Of a DNA stretch of 64,000 bases, positions 8,222 to 15,337 are shown one piece after another; the stretch's first letter is position 1; each line of letters opens with the position of its first letter. The notes under the pieces are model-generated. The model had not been told where the DNA came from. It was given only the letters and a program-made list of their open reading frames with translations, and made no database searches. The stretch comes from Nonomuraea wenchangensis (GTDB taxonomy: Bacteria; Actinomycetota; Actinomycetes; Streptosporangiales; Streptosporangiaceae): positions 671,500-735,499 of the forward strand of contig NZ_FOHX01000003.1 of NCBI RefSeq assembly GCF_900111685.1, read 5' to 3'. Both the position numbers and the translations under genes were made by a program.

Positions 8222-9595
8222 TCAGCGCTCTGTGAAGACAGGCAGCCGCAGCACGAAGCGGGCGCCCACGTCGGAGTCCTCGATCGTCAGCGAGCCGCCG
8301 TGCGTGTGGGCGATCTCGCGGGCGATCGGCAGGCCGAGCCCGGTGCCTCCGGCGTCCCTGCTGCGGGAGGCGTCGAGGCGGGTGAAACGCTGGAAGACCA
8401 TCTCGCGGTGCTCAGGCGCGATGCCCGCGCCGTCGTCCAGCACCTCGAGCACGGCCTCCCCGTCCTGCTGCCGTACGGTGACGTGAATCAGCCGCTCGGC
8501 GTGCCGTTCGGCGTTGTCCAGCAGGTTGGTGAGCAGGCGGACGAGCTGGAGCGGGTCGCCGCTGACGACGACGCCCGGCCGCAGGCTGGTGATCACCTGC
8601 TTGGCGCGGGGCCGGGCGGTCTCGGCGGCGACCAGCGCGCCGAGGTCCACCGACTCCCTGGAGGAGGGCGCGCCGGCGTCCAGCTTGCTGAGGGTGAGCA
8701 GGTCGCCGACGATGGCCTGGAGCCGGTCGAGGCTGGTCAGCACCTCCCGCCCGGTCTCCGGCCAGTCGGCGTCCTCGGGATGGAGCAGGGCGTCCTCGAC
8801 CTGCGTGCGCATGGCGGTGATCGGGCTGCGCAGGTCGTGGGAGGCGTCGGTGGCGAACCTGCGCTGCCGTTCCATCGCGAGGTCCTGCTGGCGCATCGCC
8901 GTCTCCAGCCGGTCCAGCATGTGGTTGCCGGTCACGGCGAGGTCCCTGATCTCGTCGTCGTGCTGCGTGACGGGCAGGCGCATGGCGCCGTCGCCGCTCG
9001 CCGTGATGTCGGCCAGCCTTCTCGTGATGGCGCTGACCGGGGCGAGCGTCTTGGCCACGATGTGGGAGACCCCGAAATAGGACAGCGCGACCAGCAGCGC
9101 CGTGACGCACGCCTGGAAGACGAGCAGCCGCGGGCTGGCGTACCAGGGGACGGCAGGGGAGAAGGCGAGGATGCGGTAGTCGCCTTCCGGCTGGTAGGCG
9201 ATCAGCCCGGCCACCGTCTTGCAGGTGCCGGGGAAGGCGGGCAGGTCGCAGATCTCCTCGGCGACGTCGCTGGCCATGCTTCCGCGCGGGACGAGGTCCG
9301 TCTGCCGGGGCTGCCCGGCCAGGTTGGGGGTCGAGGAGATCGGGCGGCCGGCCGGGTCGAGCACCTGGATGCCGTCGAGGCCGTTGTACGGCAGGGTCGC
9401 CCCGAGCTGGTCGCGCTTGATCAGGAGGAGCACGAACAGGGCCCTGCCCGACGTCTGGTGCCCGTGGACGATCACGGCCTGGTTCCGGACGCCCCACACC
9501 ACGAACGCGCTGACCACCACGTTCAGCAGCAGCATCACGACGGCCGCGTACACTGCCAGCCGGCTGCGGAGCGAATGCCCCAAAGGTGTCTTCAC
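8222..9595 (-). CDS. Sensor histidine kinase (orphan)
   Basis: A 457-residue membrane kinase. TM1 is about residues 12-36, followed by an extracytoplasmic sensor of about 120 residues with two cysteines (ICDLP, GTCKT) that could form a disulfide, and TM2 about 157-178. A HAMP segment leads to a HisKA domain with phospho-acceptor H253 in FATDASHDLRSPI. The HATPase domain has the N box NLLDNAERH, G1 DDGAGI, F box FQRFTR and G2 GGTGLGL. All catalytic motifs are intact. No response regulator gene is adjacent on either side, so its partner must be encoded elsewhere. It is convergent with GH16 and divergent from the antiporter gene. Confidence 0.92.
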   Translation of the reverse strand: MKTPLGHSLRSRLAVYAAVVMLLLNVVVSAFVVWGVRNQAVIVHGHQTSGRALFVLLLIKRDQLGATLPYNGLDGIQVLDPAGRPISSTPNLAGQPRQTDLVPRGSMASDVAEEICDLPAFPGTCKTVAGLIAYQPEGDYRILAFSPAVPWYASPRLLVFQACVTALLVALSYFGVSHIVAKTLAPVSAITRRLADITASGDGAMRLPVTQHDDEIRDLAVTGNHMLDRLETAMRQQDLAMERQRRFATDASHDLRSPITAMRTQVEDALLHPEDADWPETGREVLTSLDRLQAIVGDLLTLSKLDAGAPSSRESVDLGALVAAETARPRAKQVITSLRPGVVVSGDPLQLVRLLTNLLDNAERHAERLIHVTVRQQDGEAVLEVLDDGAGIAPEHREMVFQRFTRLDASRSRDAGGTGLGLPIAREIAHTHGGSLTIEDSDVGARFVLRLPVFTER

Positions 9596-9724
9596 GCCCC
9601 TCCCCCGCTGGCCAGGACATCACAGCCCGCGTTTTCGGCGAAGGATCAGCCACCTCAAGGTTGGATAAAAAGGTCGCCGAGGCGGCACGACTGCCGGCGG
9701 CCGAGCAGGGAAGTGACCCCGCTG

Positions 9725-10981
9725 ATGTCCTCCCCTGATCTTGTCCTGGCCCTCGCCGGCGCCGCCGCGCTGCTCGCCGCCGTCCTGCCCGGCCTGCTCG
9801 CCCGCCGGGCGCTCTCGCTTCCCCTCGTCTACCTGCTCGCCGGCATGGCGCTGTACCTGCTGCCGATCGGGCTCCCCGAGCCCGACCCCGTCGTCCACCG
9901 GACGGCCGTCGAGCACATCACCGAGATCTGCGTGCTGGTCTCGCTCATGGGCGCCGGGCTCGCGCTGAACCGGTCGGCCGGGTTACGGAGCTGGTCGACC
10001 ACGTGGCGGCTGCTCGGCTGGGCGATGCCGCTGACCGTCGCCGGGGTCGCCGCCGCCGCGACGGGCGTGCTCGGCTGGCCGCTCGCCGCCGCGCTGCTGC
10101 TCGGGGCGGTGCTCGCGCCGACCGACCCCGTGCTCGCCTCCGACGTCAGCGTGGGCGAGCCGGTCGACGCCGAGAACGCCGACGACGAGGTCCGCTTCGC
10201 CCTCACCTCCGAGGCCGGGCTGAACGACGGCCTCGCCTTCCCCTTCGTGTACGCCGCCATCGCCCTCGCCACCATCGGCGGCACGGACTGGCTGGGCGAA
10301 TGGGCGCTGACCGACGTGCTCTACCGGGTCGTCGCCGGCGTGGTCTGCGGCCTGCTCATCGGCCGCCTGATCGGCCGGCTGACCTTCCACTCGCCGGCCG
10401 AGGAGCTGCGGCTGGCCGAACGCCGCGACGGCTTCGTGGCGCTGGCCGCCACCCTCCTCGCGTACGGCGTGACCGAGCTGGCCGGCGGCTACGGCTTCAT
10501 CGCCGTGTTCGTCACCGCCTGCGCCATCCGCCGGGTCGAGCGCGGCCACGGCTACAACAGCGTCCTGCACGGCTTCGTCGAGCAGCTCGAACGGCTCTTC
10601 ACCGCCTGGCTGCTGCTCCTGCTCGGCGGGTTCGTCGCGGCCGGCGGCCTGGCCCCGCTCACCTGGGGCGGCGCCGCCGTCGGCCTGCTGCTGCTCCTGG
10701 TCATCCGCCCGCTGGCCGGCTGGCTCTCCCAGCTCCGCGGCCCGGCCGGGCCACGGGAGCGGGGGGTGATCTCGTTCTTCGGCATCCGGGGGATCGGGTC
10801 GCTGTTCTACCTGGCGTACGCGCTGGGCCACGCCGACTTCGGCGTGCCGGCGGAGGAGCTGTGGGCGGTGACCGCCTTCACCGTGGTGGTCTCGGTCGTC
10901 CTGCACGGCGTCACCGCAACCCCCGCCATGAACCGCCTGGACGCCCTCCGCGAGCGCGTCGCGGAGAGCGGCCGGGGCTAG
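9725..10981 (+). CDS. Cation:proton antiporter (CPA1/NhaP-type)
   Basis: A 418-residue polytopic membrane protein with about 12 hydrophobic segments. The ion-binding core contains APTDPVLASDVSVGEP and LTSEAGLNDGLAFPF, the TDP and ND motifs of NhaP-like Na+(K+)/H+ exchangers. A conserved FFGIRGIGSLFYL segment lies near the C-terminus. It exchanges cytoplasmic Na+ or K+ for protons across the membrane. ATG 9725 is preceded by a weak site. The 3' end is seven bases from the convergent peptidase gene. Confidence 0.9.
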   Translation: MSSPDLVLALAGAAALLAAVLPGLLARRALSLPLVYLLAGMALYLLPIGLPEPDPVVHRTAVEHITEICVLVSLMGAGLALNRSAGLRSWSTTWRLLGWAMPLTVAGVAAAATGVLGWPLAAALLLGAVLAPTDPVLASDVSVGEPVDAENADDEVRFALTSEAGLNDGLAFPFVYAAIALATIGGTDWLGEWALTDVLYRVVAGVVCGLLIGRLIGRLTFHSPAEELRLAERRDGFVALAATLLAYGVTELAGGYGFIAVFVTACAIRRVERGHGYNSVLHGFVEQLERLFTAWLLLLLGGFVAAGGLAPLTWGGAAVGLLLLLVIRPLAGWLSQLRGPAGPRERGVISFFGIRGIGSLFYLAYALGHADFGVPAEELWAVTAFTVVVSVVLHGVTATPAMNRLDALRERVAESGRG

Positions 10982-10988
10982 GCGAAGG

Positions 10989-12566
10989 TCACCGGCGGGC
11001 GTACGTCCAGCCGGGCAGGCCGGGCCGCGGACCCGGGTACGGGCGCGGCGCGCTCCTGGCGCTCATCTCGGCGGGCGGGACCGCCGGGCAGCGGGCGCCC
11101 TTGGCGGGCAGCTCGCGGGAGACCAGGTAGCGGTCGATGGCGGCCGTCGGGCAGTCACCGCTTCCGTAGATGCCGTGCCCCCACCCTTCGTACGTCAGCA
11201 GCCGGGCCTCCCGCCCGATCTGCGCCGCCGCGTTGACCGCCCACGGGTAGGGCGTGGCGGGGTCGTGCAGGGCGTTGCCGACCAGCAGCCCGGGCGAGCC
11301 GTCCACCTTGAGCCGGTGCTGCGGGTTCGGGGTGCGCGTGCCCTGGCAGGCCAGCGCGAGCGGATGCGCCACGGCGCTGACCAGCATGTCCGGGGCGATG
11401 GCCGCCGACCTGCGCAGCAGCCGGTCCCATTCGCGGAAGTCGCGTACGGGCAGCGCGTAGTCCTGGCAGAAGACGAAGCTCGCGTCGTTGATGGTCTCCT
11501 CTGCGGCCTTCTTGGCGGTCATCGGGGCGAGGAGGGGGCTCACCGTCCCCGTGCCGCTCTCCATGGCCGCCAGCAGCTCGGCGAACTGCTGCCAGATCGG
11601 CCCGTAGAAGGAGCTGAAGGCGAGCCCGACGAGGTCGAGCTTGCGCAGCACGATCTCGGGCTCCCCGGGGAAGGTCAGCTCGCCGCGCTCGGCCCTCGCC
11701 AGCAGCTCGTGCCAGAGCGCGCGGACGTCCCTGCCGTGCAGCGCGCACGTGTCGGTCCGGCCGCACCAGGCCACGAACTCGTCGAAGGAGTCCTGCGCGG
11801 TCCACGACTCGGTGTCCAGGAACGCCTGGGTGCCGAGGCTGTGGTCCATGTTGCTGTCGAGCGCGAGGGCGCGGACCCGGCGGGGGTAGCGTTCGGCGTA
11901 GAGCTGGCCGATCAGCGTGCCGTAGGAGATGCCGTAGTAGGTGAGCTTGTCGTCGCCGAGCGCGGCGCGCAGGGCGTCGAGGTCGCGGATCACGTTACCG
12001 GTGTGGACGTGGTCGAACAGCGGCCCGGTACGCCGGCGGCAGTCGTCGGCGTAGCGCCGGTTGTGGGCCAGCAGCGCGTCCCAGTCGGCCTGGCCGCGCA
12101 GCGACAGCGGGTCGGGGGCCTGGACGGCGAGCTCCAACGAGCAGGTGATCGGGTGGCTGCGGGCCACGCCGCGTGGGTCGAAGCCGACCACGTCGAACCG
12201 GCTGGTGACCTCGGGGGTGAAGCCGAGCCAGTCGTGCAGCACGGCGTCCGCGCCGGAGCCGCCGGGGCCGCCCGGGTTGATCACCAGGGAGCCCACGCGG
12301 GCGGCCTGGTCGCTCGCCCTGCGCCGGGCGAGGGCCAGCTCGAACGTTCCGCCGCGCGGGTTGTCCCAGTCGATCGGCACGGTCAGGGTCCCGCACTCGA
12401 CGGCGGCGTTCTCGGCGCAGGGGGCCCACCGCACTGCCGGCGCCGCGCCGGTCGTGCCGGCTGTCGCGTCGGCTGCCGCGCCGGCCGCGGTCGCCGGCGC
12501 GAGCGGCGCGGTGAGCCCCAGGAGGAGGGCGAGGATCAGGACTGGTCGTCGCATCGCGATTCCCAT
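10989..12566 (-). CDS. Secreted alpha/beta hydrolase, tripeptidyl aminopeptidase (SlpD/TAP) type
   Basis: A 525-residue exported hydrolase. A signal peptide (about residues 1-28, PVLILALLLGLTAPLAPATA) is followed by a fold with the oxyanion motif NPGGPGGSG and the nucleophile elbow GISYGTL. A C-terminal TAP-like domain carries the Asp (NALHDPATPY) and His (EGWGHGIYGSGDC) of the triad. Family members remove tripeptides from N-termini of extracellular proteins. ATG 12566 is used; an internal ATG five codons in is possible. It lies 91 bases downstream of the methyltransferase gene on the same strand, separated by a weak hairpin. Confidence 0.9.
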   Translation of the reverse strand: MGIAMRRPVLILALLLGLTAPLAPATAAGAAADATAGTTGAAPAVRWAPCAENAAVECGTLTVPIDWDNPRGGTFELALARRRASDQAARVGSLVINPGGPGGSGADAVLHDWLGFTPEVTSRFDVVGFDPRGVARSHPITCSLELAVQAPDPLSLRGQADWDALLAHNRRYADDCRRRTGPLFDHVHTGNVIRDLDALRAALGDDKLTYYGISYGTLIGQLYAERYPRRVRALALDSNMDHSLGTQAFLDTESWTAQDSFDEFVAWCGRTDTCALHGRDVRALWHELLARAERGELTFPGEPEIVLRKLDLVGLAFSSFYGPIWQQFAELLAAMESGTGTVSPLLAPMTAKKAAEETINDASFVFCQDYALPVRDFREWDRLLRRSAAIAPDMLVSAVAHPLALACQGTRTPNPQHRLKVDGSPGLLVGNALHDPATPYPWAVNAAAQIGREARLLTYEGWGHGIYGSGDCPTAAIDRYLVSRELPAKGARCPAVPPAEMSARSAPRPYPGPRPGLPGWTYARR

Positions 12567-12637
12567 CGTCGGGGGCTTCGATCATCGGCCGTCCATCCGA
12601 CAAGAGCATCCGACTGAAGTAGGAAATCGTGTCATGT

Positions 12638-12652
12638 CCGGGCATCGCCCGG
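12638..12652. terminator. Short hairpin after the methyltransferase gene
   Basis: CCGGGC at 12638-12643 pairs with GCCCGG at 12647-12652 around a three-base loop. On the minus strand it follows the methyltransferase stop codon at 12658. The short stem means termination may be partial. Confidence 0.35.
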
Positions 12653-12657
12653 CGGGG

Positions 12658-13419
12658 TCACCCGCGTACGGCGCAGAGCAGCCGGTTGTTGCCGCGCTGC
12701 CAGAGCGTGCCCACCTCGCCGAACCCGGCCGCCCGCAGCGCCTCGACGTGCTCCGACAGCAGGTGGGACTCCGAGCCGTGGTGGTCCGCCCCGGCCGTGG
12801 TCCGCTCGCGGTCGAGCTCGGCGAGCGCCGGGTCCGCGCTGACGGCGTCCCACCAGGCGCGCCAGTCCTCCGGCCGCTCCGCGCCGAACACCCGCTGGGC
12901 CTCGCGCTCGTGCACCGCGCGCTCCAGCCGGGCGAGCTCGGGCGTGACGTCGTCGCTGTCCAGGTGGTCGCCGTTGAGCAGCAGCCCGCCGGGACGGAGC
13001 GCCCCGGCCAGCTCGGTGTAGACCCTGAGCAGGTCGGGGCCGGAGATCCAGTGCAGCGCCGTCGTGCTGACGGCCGCGTCCGCGGGCCGGTCGAGGCCGA
13101 GCAGGTCGCTCCAGCCGGGCGTGCGCAGGTCGGCGGGGACGAACGTGAGCCCCGGATAGGCCGCCCGGCCGAGCCCGAGCAGCAGCGGGTCGGCGTCCAC
13201 CGACACCACCCTGGCCCCGGGCAGCCGCTCCACGATCCGCGCCGACAGCGACCCCGGCCCGCACCCGAGGTCGATGACCAGCGGGTCGGGCCGGTCCAGG
13301 GCTTCGAGCGCGTCGATCAGTACGGTGAAACGCTCCTCGCGGTCGGGCAGGTAGCCCTCCTGCTGGCGGTCCCAGCGCGCGATCCACTCCAGTGCGGCAT
13401 CGTGAGTGAGCACAGACAT
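12658..13419 (-). CDS. Class I SAM-dependent methyltransferase
   Basis: A 253-residue methyltransferase. SAM-binding motif I is VIDLGCGPGSLSARI, motif II is VVSVDADPLL and motif III is FVPADLRTPG. After the catalytic core comes ALRPGGLLLNGDH. The substrate is unknown and the protein resembles small-molecule methyltransferases. ATG 13419 has a GGGAG site immediately upstream; the long open frame upstream of it is not coding. It is divergent from the CGNR regulator gene, with repeated TGTGACTG/CAGTCACA boxes between the two starts. Confidence 0.88.
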   Translation of the reverse strand: MSVLTHDAALEWIARWDRQQEGYLPDREERFTVLIDALEALDRPDPLVIDLGCGPGSLSARIVERLPGARVVSVDADPLLLGLGRAAYPGLTFVPADLRTPGWSDLLGLDRPADAAVSTTALHWISGPDLLRVYTELAGALRPGGLLLNGDHLDSDDVTPELARLERAVHEREAQRVFGAERPEDWRAWWDAVSADPALAELDRERTTAGADHHGSESHLLSEHVEALRAAGFGEVGTLWQRGNNRLLCAVRG

Positions 13420-13424
13420 CTCCC

Positions 13425-13504
13425 TGTGACTGTCATTTATGCTTTCGTCAGTCACAACATAGAACGCGAAGGTGTAACCGGTCAATTGGACTTCAACAGT
13501 CACA
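13425..13504. promoter_or_regulatory. Repeated TGTGACTG/CAGTCACA boxes between methyltransferase and CGNR genes
   Basis: An 8-bp box occurs three times: TGTGACTG at 13425-13432, its exact inverse CAGTCACA at 13449-13456, and a further CAGTCACA at 13497-13504 just inside the CGNR gene. The first two form an inverted repeat with a 16-base spacer in an AT-rich stretch. Position suggests an operator for the CGNR protein. Confidence 0.5.
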
Positions 13505-14058
13505 CCGATGGGGTGGTCCGGGTGACGGTGGCGTTGGTGAACGCCCTGACCCCCGGTGAGCAGCGCGGACGCCCCTTCCCTGGCCCCGCGGACGCCTGCG
13601 TCGCGGCCACCGACGCCCTGCGGTCCGTCTATCGCACGCACCGGGCGGTGAGCGCCGCCGAGGGTGGCGAGCTGGCCGCGGTCGCCGCCCGCCTGCGCGA
13701 GGTCTTCGCCGCCGTCGCGGCCGGGGACGTGGACACCGCCGCGATCACGGTCAACGGGCTGCTGGAGGAGTTCCACGCCCGCCCGATGCTCGAACGCCAC
13801 GACGGCGAGCCCTGGCACCTGCACTTCCACGGCCCCGGCGGCACCACGGCCGGCGAGTGGGGGGCGAGCTGCGCGACGGGCCTCGCCATCGTGCTCGGCA
13901 GCGAGTTCGCCGAGAGGCTCGGGGTGTGCACGGCGCCGCACTGCGACCGCGTCTACGTGGACGTCTCGCGCAACGGCGCCCGGAGGTTCTGCTCCACCGC
14001 CTGCCAGAACCGGGTCAAGACGGCCGCCTTCCGTGCCCGGGGCCGCGCGGGGGAGTGA
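13486..14058 (+). CDS. CGNR zinc-finger domain protein (putative transcriptional regulator)
   Basis: A 190-residue protein. The N-terminal ABATE-type stress-associated domain runs from DFNSHTDGVVRVTVALVNAL to about residue 140. The C-terminal CGNR zinc finger reads LGVCTAPHCDRVYVDVSRNG then ARRFCSTACQNRVKTAAFRA, with four cysteines and the CxNR-type element. TTG 13486 is chosen because family members begin with a very similar motif; no in-frame ATG lies nearby. These proteins are thought to bind DNA. The divergent methyltransferase gene is the probable target. A strong hairpin terminator follows. Confidence 0.85.
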   Translation: MDFNSHTDGVVRVTVALVNALTPGEQRGRPFPGPADACVAATDALRSVYRTHRAVSAAEGGELAAVAARLREVFAAVAAGDVDTAAITVNGLLEEFHARPMLERHDGEPWHLHFHGPGGTTAGEWGASCATGLAIVLGSEFAERLGVCTAPHCDRVYVDVSRNGARRFCSTACQNRVKTAAFRARGRAGE

Positions 14059-14077
14059 CGCACGGAGGTCGCCCCCT

Positions 14078-14113
14078 GCTCCAGCTCCCCGTGCGCGGAC
14101 GGGGAGCTGGAGC
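14078..14113. terminator. Strong bidirectional hairpin terminator
   Basis: A perfect 13-bp stem (14078-14090 with 14101-14113) with a ten-base loop lies between the 3' ends of the CGNR gene and the minus-strand operon ending at 14119. Confidence 0.8.
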
Positions 14114-14118
14114 CCGTT

Positions 14119-14244
14119 CTAACCGGCTTCCTGCGCCGGGGCGCCGAGCCGTTCCGCCTCTTCGTGCAGCGCGAGGACCAGCACCAGCTCCAGACGGAGC
14201 TCGTCGAGGTCCGGCGCCGCGAGGCCGCCGAGGACGCGCATCAT
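14119..14244 (-). CDS. Small hypothetical protein, 41 residues
   Basis: A short open frame beginning MMRVLGGLAAPDLDELRLEL and ending in LGAPAQEAG. It has a good ribosome site (GGGAGG) three bases before the first ATG and six before the second. It starts 31 bases after the stop of the ClpX-type zinc-finger gene on the same strand and ends at the strong terminator at 14078-14113, which fits a last gene in that operon. The predicted product is a short amphipathic leucine-rich helix. I do not recognise a family, and coding status rests on ribosome site and position alone. Confidence 0.45.
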   Translation of the reverse strand: MMRVLGGLAAPDLDELRLELVLVLALHEEAERLGAPAQEAG

Positions 14245-14275
14245 CAGCCTCCCTGCCGATGAGACGCATCAACGG

Positions 14276-14659
14276 TCACACGGGATTACCGACCGGGCCC
14301 TCGGATCTGAACCTTTCCCACGCCGACTGCCGCGTCATGCCGAGTGCGGCGCCGATGCGTTCCCAGCTCACGTTCCGGTCGCGGAGTTGCGCGACCCAGT
14401 CGTGCAGATTGTCATCCACCTGAGCCTGTACGGCGGCGATTTTCGGCAGATGGTCGAGGATTTCCTGATCGGACATGGATTCCCAGGCGGGAAGCCGGGG
14501 CTCCGGGGAAGCGGTGGCGCGTTCGCTTTCCAGGATTGCGTTGCACAGGTCCACGCATTCGTTACAGATGTGCACACCAGGGCCTGCGATGAGTTTGCTC
14601 ACTTCCGCGCTTCTCTTGTGGCAGAAGGAACAGCGGAGTTTGTCTTTCCAGTCAGGCAT
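14276..14659 (-). CDS. ClpX C4-type zinc-finger domain protein without AAA+ domain
   Basis: A 127-residue protein. The N-terminal 45 residues match the ClpX zinc-binding domain: C10, C13, C32 and C35, with [17 protein letters not shown]. The Walker AAA+ part of ClpX is absent. A C-terminal helix-turn-helix-like stretch ([20 protein letters not shown]) suggests DNA binding. Such stand-alone proteins are common in actinobacteria and are probably small regulators rather than protease adaptors. The gene lies 18 bases downstream of the coiled-coil gene at 14678-15010 and is followed by the 41-residue frame. Confidence 0.83.
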   Translation of the reverse strand: MPDWKDKLRCSFCHKRSAEVSKLIAGPGVHICNECVDLCNAILESERATASPEPRLPAWESMSDQEILDHLPKIAAVQAQVDDNLHDWVAQLRDRNVSWERIGAALGMTRQSAWERFRSEGPVGNPV

Positions 14660-14677
14660 GGCCTGACGATACGCCTG

Positions 14678-15010
14678 TCAGGCGACTCCTGACAAGCCCT
14701 GGTGCCGCGAACTTCGCGCGAACTGCTCCTCCACGATGGCCTGGCGCTCCTCGGTGATGCGCCCGCAGATCGCCACGTAGGCGTTGAGCACCTTGCAGTA
14801 GGCCTGCCGCGCCTGCTCCACGTCCGCGCGCAGGGCGAGGACGCGCTCGGCGTCGCCGCTCAGCTCGGCCTCGGCCAGCAGCGCGCCGGCCTCGCGGACG
14901 ATCTCCTCGGCGCGCTTCCTCGTCCGGCGGAGCAGCGCCGAGCATTCGTGCAACTCGGTCAACCGAGCCGAGGAGACGATGAACTCAGCGACATGCACGG
15001 CCGATCCCAT
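14678..15010 (-). CDS. Hypothetical helical (coiled-coil) protein
   Basis: A 110-residue protein, almost entirely alpha-helical and charged, with heptad-like stretches (LRRTRKRAEEIVREAGALLA and RADVEQARQAYCKVLNAYVA). No signal peptide or membrane segment is visible, and I do not recognise the family. ATG 15010 is chosen because a GGGAGG site lies nine bases upstream; a GTG at 15031 would include that site in the coding region. It is the first gene of a likely operon with the ClpX-type zinc-finger gene. Confidence 0.6.
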   Translation of the reverse strand: MGSAVHVAEFIVSSARLTELHECSALLRRTRKRAEEIVREAGALLAEAELSGDAERVLALRADVEQARQAYCKVLNAYVAICGRITEERQAIVEEQFARSSRHQGLSGVA

Positions 15011-15337
15011 TTCCTGCCACCTCCCGGTCACGGTTGCCTAACTGTAGACGCGCGTACCCCTTGAGTGGATCACACCGTCCGTATGGGAGTACCTCAGTGC
15101 ACCCTCCGGAGAGGTTTCTACCACCGGGAGGGAAAACCTCTTTCCTGAGCCGCGTTCGGTCGCGCGGTAATGCGGCAATTGGCGGCCCTGCCGGTGCTTA
15201 TCGGCGAAATGCGGTCATTATCCGTTGTCTGCAAAAAGCCGGAGGCGAAGACAGCCGATCGGGCCCCCGGAGGTCGCGTCTTGGTCACATACTGAGACCA
15301 GAACGCGACTGACAGTGATCACGGGAGTGGTGGAGCG
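15011..15337. other. Intergenic region without a gene
   Basis: This 327-base gap separates the divergent genes at 15010 and 15338. An inverted repeat AGAGGTTT (15110-15117) / AAACCTCT (15134-15141) may be an operator or leader hairpin. No open frame with coding character and no RNA gene is visible. Confidence 0.5.

Noticed and set aside
8300..9724. N-terminal 475 residues of the long plus-strand frame that runs into the antiporter
   Set aside because: This part is antisense to the histidine kinase. The antiporter itself begins at ATG 9725.
12061..13485. Extended N-terminus of the CGNR protein
   Set aside because: The upstream frame is antisense to the methyltransferase and peptidase genes; family similarity begins at DFNSHTDG after TTG 13486.
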